Assembly (NCBI GenBank): GCA_002296965.1
Contig: DBIW01000014.1
Span: 1 to 46,233, forward strand
DNA: 46,233 nt
Source of the DNA: Treponema sp. UBA792
Lineage (GTDB): Bacteria > Spirochaetota > Spirochaetia > Treponematales > Treponemataceae
Direction of reading: 5' to 3'
Shown here: positions 24,396-32,995 of the stretch, one piece after another
How positions within the stretch are numbered: position 1 is the stretch's first letter
How the letters are laid out: every line of letters begins with the position of its first letter
Made by a program: the position numbers and the translations under genes
The notes under the pieces: model-generated
The model's input: only the letters and a program-made list of their open reading frames with translations
The model's database searches: none
What the model was told of the DNA's origin: nothing

Positions 24396-24450
24396 GGCGG
24401 GATTATATCACAGTATGGATTGTGATTCCAGACTATGATATAATGCGTCC
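24396..24450. promoter_or_regulatory. Compact divergent promoter region with two leaderless starts
   Basis: TATAAT (24407-24402, minus) lies 6 bases before the ATG at 24395, and TATAAT (24439-24444, plus) lies 6 bases before the ATG at 24451. Neither start has a ribosome site. The -35 regions are weak (TGGAAT and TGGATT) and lie within each other's spacer region. Confidence 0.6.
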
Positions 24451-25680
24451 ATGAAAGTTTGGATAAAATATCTTATAGGAATCGCGCTGGGTGTTCTGAG
24501 TGCGCTGATTCTCCCTCTTGATACGGCGGCCGGAACTTCGGCGCTGAATTTTCTTACGGAACTTTTTGTCCGCTTCGGAAGATATATAGTCGTACCGGCG
24601 GTTTTTTTTACGGCGGTCGTCTCTGTCGGAAAACTCAGGAATTCAAGGCTGTTTTTCCGGACTTCCGCCTGGACTTTCGGAATAATCATAATATCATCGT
24701 TTCTGCTTGCGGCCGTGGGGCTGATTTCCATTCTTCTTGTCAGGCTGCCGAGAATTCCTATTACTGTGGACGCTTCCGCGGAGGCTTTTTCCATTGACGT
24801 AAAAGGGATGATTCTTTCGCTTTTTCCTTATTCGGCGTTTGATTCGCTGCGCGAGGGCTCCTTTCTGCTTGTGTCGTTCCTTTTTGCGGGATTCATCGGC
24901 TGGGGAACGGCATCGGATCAGAGTGCGTTCCGTCCTGTGTTCACTCTGGCTGATTCGCTTTCCAAACTTTTCTATAATATTGCCGTCGGTTTTACGGAAG
25001 TCATGGCGGTGTGTATCGTCGCTATAATGTGCAGCTGGACAATCACGTTCCGTTCGGTAATCATGACGGGAATTTACACTCCGATGATTCTGATGCTGAT
25101 CTGCGATTTTGTGATAATAGCCGGAATAATCTATCCGCTGATTCTTTATTTTCTCTGTCACGACCCGCATCCGTACAGGGTGCTTTTTGCGGCTCTTGCT
25201 CCGATGCTTCTCGCGTTTTTCAGCGGAGACTCAAACATGACGCTTCCTCTCAGCATCCGTCACGGAAAGGAAAGCCTCGGAATCAGACGTCGCAGCGGCG
25301 GCTTCACTTTTCCGCTTTTTTCCGTGTTTGCCCGCGGCGGCTCCGCCCTTGTCGTGACCATAGGATTTATTCTCATCTGGCGTTCATATTCAAGTCTCAG
25401 TCTGCCTGTACAGGATGTGCTGTGGATTTTCGGAATGTCGTTCGGACTTTCATTCCTTCTTGGAAGCCTGCCCTCCGGCGGTGCGTTTGTTCTGCTGTCG
25501 ATTCTGTGCAGCGTCTATGGACGCGGTTTTGAGACCAGTTTTATTCTGCTCAAACCGGCCGCGCTTATAATCTGCTCGTTCGCCTCGCTTTTTGACGCTG
25601 TGACCGCGGTTTTCGGAAGCTATATAATCGCCGTAAAGACAAAAATGATTGAGCACCACACTCTCAGCCATTTTATCTGA
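24451..25680 (+). CDS. Dicarboxylate/amino acid:cation symporter, divergent SDF family
   Basis: Secondary transporter of 409 residues with eight or more helices. Landmarks of the SDF family are present in variant form: a serine-rich re-entrant loop (AFFSGDSNMTLPLSI near 251-265) and the long membrane segment ARGGSALVVTIGFILI near 291-306 in the place of the usual NMDGTALY stretch. The cation-binding NMDGT motif is thus altered, so substrate and coupling ion are uncertain. Start ATG 24451 is leaderless-type. It is divergent from the Rossmann-like orphan. Confidence 0.8.
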   Translation: MKVWIKYLIGIALGVLSALILPLDTAAGTSALNFLTELFVRFGRYIVVPAVFFTAVVSVGKLRNSRLFFRTSAWTFGIIIISSFLLAAVGLISILLVRLPRIPITVDASAEAFSIDVKGMILSLFPYSAFDSLREGSFLLVSFLFAGFIGWGTASDQSAFRPVFTLADSLSKLFYNIAVGFTEVMAVCIVAIMCSWTITFRSVIMTGIYTPMILMLICDFVIIAGIIYPLILYFLCHDPHPYRVLFAALAPMLLAFFSGDSNMTLPLSIRHGKESLGIRRRSGGFTFPLFSVFARGGSALVVTIGFILIWRSYSSLSLPVQDVLWIFGMSFGLSFLLGSLPSGGAFVLLSILCSVYGRGFETSFILLKPAALIICSFASLFDAVTAVFGSYIIAVKTKMIEHHTLSHFI

Positions 25681-25719
25681 AAAGGCGGAAAGACGGGACT
25701 TAAAATTTCATCGATAAAC

Positions 25720-25749
25720 TTGAATCGGGCTTAAAAATACTGTTATAAT
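25720..25749 (+). promoter_or_regulatory. Leaderless-type promoter of the phosphofructokinase gene
   Basis: TTGAAT (25720-25725), 18-base spacer, TATAAT (25744-25749), 7 bases, ATG at 25757. No ribosome site lies between. Confidence 0.7.
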
Positions 25750-25756
25750 TCGTTTT

Positions 25757-26842
25757 ATGGGAAATACTTCTGTGAAAAATATCGGAATTCTTACATCCGG
25801 CGGTGATGCGCCGGGACTTAATGCGGCGATAAGGGCGTTGTGTCTTACTGCGATAAACAGGACTGATGCAAAGATAATCGGATTCAGGGACGGATACCGC
25901 GGTCTTATAAACAATGATTTTGTCAGACTTAATGGCGCCGATTTTGACAGCATGATTGATTCCGGCGGAACGGTTCTGGGGACATCACGGATAAAGCCGT
26001 TCAAGAATCCTGTTCCCGACGCAAAAACCGGAATGCTTCCTGTTGACATGATACGGGAGACCTTCAAGAAGAACAGGCTTGATGTCCTTGTGTGTCTGGG
26101 CGGAAACGGAACGAATTCAACGGCGTCTCTTCTTGCGAAGGAAGGATTTCCTGTAATCGGTCTGCCCAAGACAATCGACAACGATATTGAGGGAACCGAT
26201 GAGACATTCGGTTTTCATACGGCGATAGATGTCGCGGTGGAAGGAATAAATTCGGTCAGGACAACAGCCCGCAGCCACAGCCGTGTCATGGTCGTTGAGA
26301 TTATGGGACACAAGGCCGGATGGCTTGGACTTTATGCCGGCGTCGCGGCGAATGCCGATGTGATTCTTCTGCCGGAAATTCCTTATGATGTGGACAAAAT
26401 CGCGGCCTGCATTCTTGAGAAGAAACGTGCCGGTCAGAATTTCTCGGTGATTGTATGTGCGGAGGGCGCTCTTTCGGTCAGCGAATCAAAGCTTGGCAGG
26501 AAGGAATTCAAGAAATCGCGTCTTGAGATGACAAAGGCGATTTCCGCGCGTGTGGCGGAGGAGATTGAGGCCGCTACGGGAATGGAGTCAAGGTCGTCTG
26601 TGCTCGGATACCTTCAGCGCGGTGCCGCTCCGTCTTCTTATGACAGACTTCTTGCGACTCAACTTGGCGCGGCGGCGGTGGACTTTATAGAGGCAAAGGA
26701 CTTTGGAGTTCTTGTCGCGGTGAAGGACGGAAAAATCACCGGAATTCCGCTGTCAGAAGTGGAGGGAAAGGTGAAGAATATTCCGTCTGATGACCTTATG
26801 CTCCAGACGGCACGAACACTGGGTGTCTGTTTTGGCGACTGA
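25757..26842 (+). CDS. 6-phosphofructokinase of the mixed ATP/PPi branch
   Basis: Glycolytic enzyme of 361 residues that phosphorylates fructose 6-phosphate. The phosphate donor site reads GGNGTN at 115-120, where typical ATP enzymes have GGDG and PPi enzymes have GGDD; the glycine at the fourth position favours ATP. PKTIDND at 137-143 has the lysine seen in PPi and mixed-group enzymes. This combination marks the mixed-substrate branch, and the donor should be tested. The start is leaderless-type. The next gene overlaps its end by 11 bases. Confidence 0.92.
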   Translation: MGNTSVKNIGILTSGGDAPGLNAAIRALCLTAINRTDAKIIGFRDGYRGLINNDFVRLNGADFDSMIDSGGTVLGTSRIKPFKNPVPDAKTGMLPVDMIRETFKKNRLDVLVCLGGNGTNSTASLLAKEGFPVIGLPKTIDNDIEGTDETFGFHTAIDVAVEGINSVRTTARSHSRVMVVEIMGHKAGWLGLYAGVAANADVILLPEIPYDVDKIAACILEKKRAGQNFSVIVCAEGALSVSESKLGRKEFKKSRLEMTKAISARVAEEIEAATGMESRSSVLGYLQRGAAPSSYDRLLATQLGAAAVDFIEAKDFGVLVAVKDGKITGIPLSEVEGKVKNIPSDDLMLQTARTLGVCFGD

Positions 26843-27752
26843 TGAATTCAAGTGTCTGTCCTGTCCCGTCTGCAACGGTTTTGCCTGCGCAGGACAGATT
26901 CCCGGTATGGGCGGAGTTTTTGGCGGAAAGAATTTCCAGCTGAACTGCTCCGACTGGGAGAAATTCGGTGTTTCAGCCGGACAGTCCGCGGAATTCAAAA
27001 GAATCCGTCTTCTGCCGGAAAAAATTATGTGCGGTCCGGTTACCGGAGCGGTCGAGAACATCGGCTATGAGAACGAAAGTGATTTTTATCTTCCGTATCT
27101 GCGTGCCGCCGTCTCCGCGGGAATTGGACTTTGTGTCGGCGACGGTTATCCCGATGAAAAACTGGATTTCGGTGTCGGGGCGGTGAGAACTCTTTCCGCA
27201 ATAAATCCGGGGCTAAAAGCGGCTTTTTTTCTGAAGCCTTATCCCGATGAGAAACTCTTTGAGCGGATTCCGCTTGTCGCGCCTTATGCGGCGTTTGTCG
27301 GAATAGATATTGATTCGTACAACATCGCCACGATGCGGAGTCTTGTTCACCTTGAGCGGAAGACGGCCTCCCAGCTGATGGAATTCAGAAAGCGGACAGG
27401 ACTTCCGTTTGTCATAAAAGGCGTTTTTACGGACGACGATATTGAGCTTGTCAGACTTGTCCGTCCGGATGTAGTTTATATTTCAAATCACGGCGGGCGT
27501 GTCGAGACCAGAATCGGAAGCACGGCTGAATTTCTTGTGAAGAATTCGGAGCTGCTCAGGAATTTCTGCGGAGAAATTTGGGTTGACGGAGGGATCCGTA
27601 CTCCGGAAAACGTCCGTACCGCGCTTTTTTTCGGCGCTGACAAGGTGATTGCCGCGCGTCCGTTTATAAAATCGCTTTTTCTGGACGGCGAGGACGGAAT
27701 GAGAAGAACGGCGCTCGCGCTCTGTCCGGACGGAACGGAGCGGGAATTTTAG
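26832..27752 (+). CDS. FMN-dependent alpha-hydroxy-acid oxidoreductase with N-terminal Cys cluster
   Basis: Predicted flavoenzyme of 306 residues with a TIM-barrel C-terminal half: LPFVIKGVFTDDDI, then VVYISNHGGR, then VDGGIRTPENVRTALFFGADKVIAARPF are the FMN and substrate sites of the lactate/glycolate oxidase family. Near the front is CLSCPVCNGFAC followed by PGMGG, a four-cysteine pattern (C-x2-C-x2-C-x4-C) found in a bacterial branch of this family. The cluster may bind metal. TTG 26832 is the likely start (GGGTG upstream), overlapping the phosphofructokinase gene by 11 bases; GTG 26823 is the alternative. Substrate is not known. Confidence 0.82.
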   Translation: MATDEFKCLSCPVCNGFACAGQIPGMGGVFGGKNFQLNCSDWEKFGVSAGQSAEFKRIRLLPEKIMCGPVTGAVENIGYENESDFYLPYLRAAVSAGIGLCVGDGYPDEKLDFGVGAVRTLSAINPGLKAAFFLKPYPDEKLFERIPLVAPYAAFVGIDIDSYNIATMRSLVHLERKTASQLMEFRKRTGLPFVIKGVFTDDDIELVRLVRPDVVYISNHGGRVETRIGSTAEFLVKNSELLRNFCGEIWVDGGIRTPENVRTALFFGADKVIAARPFIKSLFLDGEDGMRRTALALCPDGTEREF

Positions 27753-27846
27753 GTGTTTTCTCCGCTTGACTTACCGCCGCAATAATTTAAAGTAGAATAA
27801 TATAATCACAGAACAAAAAATCACGGATTTTACTGGAGGAAATAAA

Positions 27847-29370
27847 ATGGGCTACTTGCTTGGTGTTGATCTTGGAACATCGGGAACAAAAACGGTTCTT
27901 TTTAAGGAAGACGGTACTGTTGTCGCTTCAAAGACAATTGAGTATCCGCTTTATCAGCCGAAAAACGGATGGGCGGAGCAGGATCCGCTTGACTGGTGGA
28001 ATGCGACCTGCGGAACCACAAAAGCTGTAATCGCGCAGGCGGGAATCAGCGCCTCTGAGATAAAAGGAGTCGGAATTTCCGGTCAGATGCACGGACTTGT
28101 CATGCTTGACAAAGCCGGAAATGTGCTCAGAAAGTCAATAATCTGGTGCGATCAGCGTACTGCAAAGGAATGTGAGGAAATCACGGAAAAAGTCGGAGCG
28201 GAAAGACTGATTGAAATCACCGCGAATCCGGCGCTCACCGGATTTACGGCCTCAAAAATAATGTGGGTAAAGAACAACGAGCCGGAGCTTTACGCAAAAT
28301 GCGCTCATATTCTCCTTCCCAAGGATTATGTCCGCTATATGCTTACCGGCGAATTTGCCACGGAGGTGAGCGATGCGTCCGGAATGCAGCTGCTCGATGT
28401 TCCCGGCCGCTGCTGGTCCGATGAAGTTCTCGGCAAGCTTGGAATAGACCGTTCTCTTCTTGCTAAGGTTTATGAATCTCCGGATGTGACCGGAACCGTC
28501 ACCAGACAGGCCGCCGAGCTTACGGGGCTTGCCGAGGGAACAATCGTTGCCGGAGGCGCCGGAGATAATGCGGCGGCGGCGGTAGGAACTGGTACCGTCA
28601 TTGACGGAAAGGCGTTCACGACAATCGGAACATCCGGTGTTGTTTTTGCCCACACGTCAAAACTGAGCATAGATCCGAAGGGGCGTGTCCATACATTCTG
28701 CTGTGCGGTTCCGGGGGCATGGCATGTCATGGGAGTGACGCAGGCGGCCGGACTTTCGCTTAAGTGGTTCCGGGACAATTTCTGCCGCGCCGAAATGGAA
28801 ACCGCGGAAGGCCTTGGAAAGGATCCGTACATCCTGATGGATCAGCAGGCGGCGAGGCATCCGATCGGAAGCGACAAGCTTCTCTACCTGCCTTATCTGA
28901 TGGGAGAGCGAACTCCACATCTTGATCCGAACTGCCGCGGTGTTTTCTTCGGACTTTCTGCGATGCATACAAAATCACATCTTCTGCGCGCCGTAATGGA
29001 GGGCGTCACGTTCAGTCAGCGTGACAGTGTTGAGGTCCTGCGCGAGATGGGTGTCAAAATAGACGAGATGCTTGCCTGTGGCGGCGGCGGAAGTTCTCCG
29101 CTCTGGAGACAGATGCTCGCCGACACATTCAACTGTCCTGTAAAAACAGTCGTCTCCAAGGAGGGACCGGCGCTCGGAGTTGCGATTCTAGCTGGAACCG
29201 CTGCCGGAATTTACAGAAGCGTCGAGGAAGGCTGCCGCTCCGTAATCAAGCTGAATCCGGCGCAGGAACCGGTCAGGGAGAATGTGCCTGAGTACGAGAA
29301 ATTCTATCAGCTGTACAGGTCAATCTACCCTGCGCTGAAGAATTCCTATTCGGCTCTTGCCGCCCTCTGA
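27847..29370 (+). CDS. xylB: Xylulokinase
   Basis: FGGY-family sugar kinase of 507 residues that phosphorylates D-xylulose and feeds the pentose phosphate pathway. The N-terminal phosphate motif DLGTSGTK starts at D8. GQMHGLV near 79-85 is the substrate motif specific to xylulokinases, and D240 in GAGDNAAAA is the catalytic base. The C-terminal nucleotide site reads CGGGGSSPLWRQMLADTF. GGAGGAAATAAA precedes the ATG. A TATAAT at 27801-27806 may be its -10, but no good -35 was found. No xylose isomerase is in the window. The gene ends before a strong terminator. Confidence 0.94.
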   Translation: MGYLLGVDLGTSGTKTVLFKEDGTVVASKTIEYPLYQPKNGWAEQDPLDWWNATCGTTKAVIAQAGISASEIKGVGISGQMHGLVMLDKAGNVLRKSIIWCDQRTAKECEEITEKVGAERLIEITANPALTGFTASKIMWVKNNEPELYAKCAHILLPKDYVRYMLTGEFATEVSDASGMQLLDVPGRCWSDEVLGKLGIDRSLLAKVYESPDVTGTVTRQAAELTGLAEGTIVAGGAGDNAAAAVGTGTVIDGKAFTTIGTSGVVFAHTSKLSIDPKGRVHTFCCAVPGAWHVMGVTQAAGLSLKWFRDNFCRAEMETAEGLGKDPYILMDQQAARHPIGSDKLLYLPYLMGERTPHLDPNCRGVFFGLSAMHTKSHLLRAVMEGVTFSQRDSVEVLREMGVKIDEMLACGGGGSSPLWRQMLADTFNCPVKTVVSKEGPALGVAILAGTAAGIYRSVEEGCRSVIKLNPAQEPVRENVPEYEKFYQLYRSIYPALKNSYSALAAL

Positions 29371-29387
29371 TGGATTGACGGTAACCT

Positions 29388-29411
29388 ATGTCCGGTGTCT
29401 GCGCCGGACAT
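29388..29411 (+). repeat. 8-bp hairpin after xylB
   Basis: ATGTCCGG (29388-29395) pairs with CCGGACAT (29404-29411) over an 8-base loop. No T tract follows directly, so it is probably a stability element ahead of the main terminator. Confidence 0.55.
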
Positions 29412-29424
29412 TCAATGCCTTTTT

Positions 29425-31086
29425 CTATACGGGGGAGTTTTTTCCGCGGTGGAATTTTCTCCCCTGTTTTTTTTTGTGTAAAATATATTTCGGACGGGAA
29501 GTTTTCGGAAGTCCGGCAGCCGTATTTTTGCTTCCCGAAAAAGCGAACGGCATACGTACGCTTTCTCTTGTCGCTAGAATGGATTTGCCTTCGGCTGTTA
29601 TTCTGAGGATATTGTATTCACCTGATTTCCTGAGATAGTTGTGTACAATCAGAAGATCGACAAGCTCGAACCATTCATCTCGGGAAAGTTCATTCCCGAT
29701 TCCCCAGGTGGACAGAAAATTATGCCGGTTTTCGATGATTCTTTTCTGTCTTGAGCCGAGCAGCACATCGACAATATATGATGTTCCGAATCTTTCTCCG
29801 GTACGTATTATGCAGCACAGGAGCTTCTGGACAGGAACTGTCACATCATTTTCCGGCTTTTCTCCGGACGAGCATATATCGCAGCAGAATTCATTATGAT
29901 TTCTTTCGGGAATATATTGCTCCCCGAAATACTCAAGAAGTGTCCGGCGGCGGCATTTTCCTGATGCGGCGAAATTCAACATTCCCTGAAGCAGCTTCTC
30001 CGATTTCCTGCTGTCCGCCGCCTCTTCAAAAAAATACCGGATTTTGTGTATGTCTCCGGAACTGTACAGCAGAAGTGAATATGCCTGTTTGCCGTCCCTT
30101 CCTGCGCGCCCTGTCTCCTGATAGTATTCCTCTATTGACTTGGGCAGATCATAGTTTATTACGAAACGCACGTTCGGTTTGTTTATTCCCATTCCGAAGG
30201 CGACCGTTGCCACCATTATTTTTATCTCGTCCTTTATAAAAAGCTCCTGATTTTGGGCACGCCTTTCATCAGTCAGGCCCGCATGATAGCTCCGGACAGG
30301 AAATCCTTTTCTTTCAAGCGACTCGGTCAGCTCATCCACCTGTCTCCGCGAGAAGCAATAGATGATTCCGCTTTCGTTCTTATGCTTTCCAAGGTATTCT
30401 GTCACCTGAGCTTCCGGATTTCTTTTGGGACGGACCTCAAGATAGATGTTGCTCCTGTTGAAGCTTGATACAAAAATGAACGGATTATTCATTCCGAGAT
30501 TGTTCACTATGTCACCGCGGACCAGTTCTGTCGCGGTTGCGGTAAGGGCCAGCATGACTGCGCCGGGAAGAATTTTCCTTACGGAACGGATGTCAAGATA
30601 GTCGGGCCGGAAGTCATGCCCCCATTCACTTACGCAGTGCGCCTCGTCGATTGTGATGCAGCTTACGGTTACGTTTTCGCAAAGAAGCTCCCTGATACGG
30701 CCGGTCGCCAGACCTTCTGGTGACACATAGACGATTTTTACGTTTCCTGATTTTATCCCGTCAATTGCGGCGATATAACCGTCCCTCTCAAGGCTGCTGT
30801 TCAGAAACACTGAGTTTATCCCGGATGCGCGGAGAGATGATACCTGATCCTGCATAAGAGATATGAGCGGCGATACGACAACTGTAATTCCCTTGAAAAT
30901 TAGCGCCGGAATCTGATAGCACAGTGATTTTCCTCCGCCTGTCGGAAGTACGGCAAGCGTGTCTCTTCCTGAAAGCACGGAGGAAATTATTTCTTCCTGT
31001 CCGGGTCTGAATGAGCTGTATCCGAAAGCCGTTTGCAGCACCAGCTCCGGAGATGATTCGATGAATGTGTCGCTATGAATTTTCAC
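29425..31086 (-). CDS. recQ: ATP-dependent DNA helicase RecQ
   Basis: DNA repair helicase of 553 residues. Motif I is LPTGGGKSLCYQ, the Walker B box reads IDEAHCVSEWGHDFRP, and motif VI is QETGRAGRDGK. The zinc site is the four cysteines of KCRRRTL...FCCDIC, and an RQC winged helix follows. No HRDC domain is seen; the C-terminus instead ends in a short basic tail coded over the xylB terminator. GTG 31086 is chosen because the family starts about 15 residues before the FRPGQEEII motif. A TATAAT ends 6 bases upstream and no ribosome site exists; a longer reading would run into the tRNA gene. Confidence 0.92.
   Translation of the reverse strand: MKIHSDTFIESSPELVLQTAFGYSSFRPGQEEIISSVLSGRDTLAVLPTGGGKSLCYQIPALIFKGITVVVSPLISLMQDQVSSLRASGINSVFLNSSLERDGYIAAIDGIKSGNVKIVYVSPEGLATGRIRELLCENVTVSCITIDEAHCVSEWGHDFRPDYLDIRSVRKILPGAVMLALTATATELVRGDIVNNLGMNNPFIFVSSFNRSNIYLEVRPKRNPEAQVTEYLGKHKNESGIIYCFSRRQVDELTESLERKGFPVRSYHAGLTDERRAQNQELFIKDEIKIMVATVAFGMGINKPNVRFVINYDLPKSIEEYYQETGRAGRDGKQAYSLLLYSSGDIHKIRYFFEEAADSRKSEKLLQGMLNFAASGKCRRRTLLEYFGEQYIPERNHNEFCCDICSSGEKPENDVTVPVQKLLCCIIRTGERFGTSYIVDVLLGSRQKRIIENRHNFLSTWGIGNELSRDEWFELVDLLIVHNYLRKSGEYNILRITAEGKSILATRESVRMPFAFSGSKNTAAGLPKTSRPKYILHKKKQGRKFHRGKNSPV
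29429..29475 (+). terminator. xylB terminator, overlapping the recQ 3' end
   Basis: ACGGGGGAG (29429-29437) pairs with CTCCCCTGT (29459-29467) including one G-T pair, and the T tract continues to 29475. It lies inside the last 50 bases of recQ on the other strand. Confidence 0.75.
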
Positions 31087-31092
31087 ATAGTT

Positions 31093-31098
31093 ATTATA
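31093..31098 (-). promoter_or_regulatory. recQ: -10 hexamer of recQ, leaderless layout
   Basis: Minus strand TATAAT (31098-31093) with 6 bases to the GTG at 31086. The -35 is weak (TTTTTC). It is divergent from the tRNA promoter at 31114-31142. Confidence 0.5.
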
Positions 31099-31113
31099 GC
31101 AGTTAGTCTCCAC

Positions 31114-31142
31114 TTGAAAAACCCTGGTTATTCTGTTATATT
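31114..31142 (+). promoter_or_regulatory. Promoter of tRNA-Leu
   Basis: TTGAAA (31114-31119), 17-base spacer, TATATT (31137-31142), 10 bases before the tRNA 5' end. Confidence 0.7.
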
Positions 31143-31152
31143 TGGAAAACTT

Positions 31153-31235
31153 GCCGGCGTGGTGGAATGGTAGACACGACAGACTCAAAATCTGTTGCGA
31201 GCAATCGTGTAAGAGTTCAAGTCTCTTCGCCGGTA
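31153..31235 (+). tRNA. tRNA-Leu (CAA)
   Basis: The 7-bp acceptor stem is GCCGGCG with CGCCGGT and discriminator A at 31235. The anticodon stem is ACAGA/TCTGT with loop CTCAAAA, giving anticodon CAA (reads UUG). A long variable arm (TGCGAGCAATCGTG) marks a class II tRNA, and the T arm is AAGAG-TTCAAGT-CTCTT. CCA is not encoded. Confidence 0.95.
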
Positions 31236-31255
31236 GTCATTCCTGTCTTTTCCGT

Positions 31256-32833
31256 TCACTGGAATTCCGGCACAAGTGAACTGCATACTTTCCTGTATTC
31301 TATGGCCTCCTCAATGTGTTCTGCCTTTATGATGTCACTTGTGTCCATGTCTGCGGCAGTCCGGGCGACTTTCATGCAGCAGGCGGATGCGCGCGGAGAA
31401 AAACCGTATTCCGCTTCCGCAGTTTCCAGGGCGGATTTCGCGCCTGAGTCCATACGGCAGAATTCCGCGATCTGATCCGGTCTGAGCCTCGCGTTTTTTA
31501 CCGTCTGCCTTTTTCTCCTGAAAACAGTCGCTCTCGCTATGCCTTCTCTTATCTCGGCGGTACTTGCCGTGCCATATCTGACTGCTTTTGCGGAATTTTC
31601 ATTCTCCTGCCCGTTCTCCACGAATACACGCAGGTCTATCCTGTCAAGCAGGGGCGCTGAGAATTTCCGCCAGTATTGTTCGATTGACCGCGCGCTGCAA
31701 AGGCATATTTTCGTTCTTGAGCCGAAATTTCCGCACGGACATGGGTTCACCGCCATCGCAAGCTGAAACTGCGCCGGATATATTGTCGACCGTCCTGCCC
31801 TGCTTAGTGTTATGCTGCCTGTCTCCACCGGAACGCGAAGCATCTGAAGAACCGAGGTCCTGAATTCAGCGGCCTCATCAAGGAAAAGAACTCCATTGTG
31901 CGCAAGCGATATTTCTCCGGGGCGGCAGTTTACGCCTCCTCCGCAGATTCCTTCGATTGTGGCCGTCTGATGCGGAATTCTAAACGGAGCCGTCCGGACA
32001 AGAGGTTCTGACGGCTGGAGAAGTCCTGCCAGAGACCAGATTCTTGTGACTGATTGCGCCTCTTCCTGCGTAAGCAGCGGCATTATCGACGGCATCATCC
32101 TTATGGCCATTGTCTTTCCGCAGCCGGGAGCGCCGACCGCAAGAATGTTGTGTCCTCCTGCCGCCGCAAGCTGTAACGCCCTGACAAGCTCTTTCTGCCC
32201 GGTGATGTTGGAGAAATCCTCGCCGGCAGGAAGAGGAGGGAAGGCAACACCGTTTATTTCAGTGCTGCCTTCCGGAACAAAAGCGTTTGCTCCTCCCGAA
32301 TTTCTTGCGGTGAAAAATGATGAATCGTTCAATGCGGAGAATGCATTGCACAGAGTGTCTGCGCCGTACACCGAAATACCATCGACTTCCATCGCCTCGT
32401 CAGCATTTGCCGCCGGGACAATGCACTTTGTGATTCCTGCCGATGCGGCCGTAGAGACCGCGGCATGAATTCCCTTCACGCTTCTCACTTTTCCGGAAAG
32501 TTCCAGTTCTCCCATCACAAGAACCTTTCCGTTCAAAGGATTCACGTTCATCTGGTTTTTCCGGCTCGCGCACAGAACTCCCAGCGCGACCGGCAGATCA
32601 AATCCTGCTCCCTCTTTCTTCAAGTCGGCCGGTGACAGGCTTATCAGAATCCGTTCCGGAGGAAAATCAAATCCCGAATTCCTTACTGCCGCCTGCATAC
32701 GCTCCCTCGATTCCCGAACAGCTCCATCCGCCAGTCCCACTATGTCAACAGCAGGAATTCCGCGTCTTAAATCCACTTCAACCGAAACAAGCGCGCCTTC
32801 ATATCCGAAAGGCGAAAAAGAATAAATCTGCAT
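31256..32833 (-). CDS. comM: ComM/YifB family Mg-chelatase-like AAA+ ATPase
   Basis: AAA+ protein of 525 residues. The N-terminal Lon-protease-like domain begins MQIYSFSPFGYEGALVSVEVDL with RGIPAVDIVGLADGAVRESRER. Walker A is GAPGCGKT, Walker B reads FLDEAAEF, and the C-terminal magnesium-chelatase domain holds CPCGNFG and the sensor RIDLRVFV. Known ComM is a branch-migration helicase for natural transformation; YifB homologues occur in bacteria not known to be competent. ATG 32833 has GGGAG upstream and is the family start; the in-frame start at 32875 is not. Confidence 0.92.
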   Translation of the reverse strand: MQIYSFSPFGYEGALVSVEVDLRRGIPAVDIVGLADGAVRESRERMQAAVRNSGFDFPPERILISLSPADLKKEGAGFDLPVALGVLCASRKNQMNVNPLNGKVLVMGELELSGKVRSVKGIHAAVSTAASAGITKCIVPAANADEAMEVDGISVYGADTLCNAFSALNDSSFFTARNSGGANAFVPEGSTEINGVAFPPLPAGEDFSNITGQKELVRALQLAAAGGHNILAVGAPGCGKTMAIRMMPSIMPLLTQEEAQSVTRIWSLAGLLQPSEPLVRTAPFRIPHQTATIEGICGGGVNCRPGEISLAHNGVLFLDEAAEFRTSVLQMLRVPVETGSITLSRAGRSTIYPAQFQLAMAVNPCPCGNFGSRTKICLCSARSIEQYWRKFSAPLLDRIDLRVFVENGQENENSAKAVRYGTASTAEIREGIARATVFRRKRQTVKNARLRPDQIAEFCRMDSGAKSALETAEAEYGFSPRASACCMKVARTAADMDTSDIIKAEHIEEAIEYRKVCSSLVPEFQ

Positions 32834-32995
32834 ACAATCTCCCGCCGGCCGAAAAATCCGGCCGCGCCGCAACAATATTCAGGGAAAGAGTCTTCTCCGG
32901 GAAAACTTTCCCGAATTAATATTGCTCCGATTTTGCGGAAACATGAAATGAAAATGAATTTTTTATTGTTTTTAAAGCGCTGTTTTCCGGAATTT

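Noticed and set aside
27766..27806. Promoter TTGACT...TATAAT before xylB
   Set aside because: The hexamers are 29 bases apart, too far for one promoter; only the TATAAT is kept as a weak candidate in the xylB entry.
29388..29411. Hairpin as the xylB terminator
   Set aside because: No T tract follows it; the hairpin at 29429-29475 with nine Ts is the better terminator.
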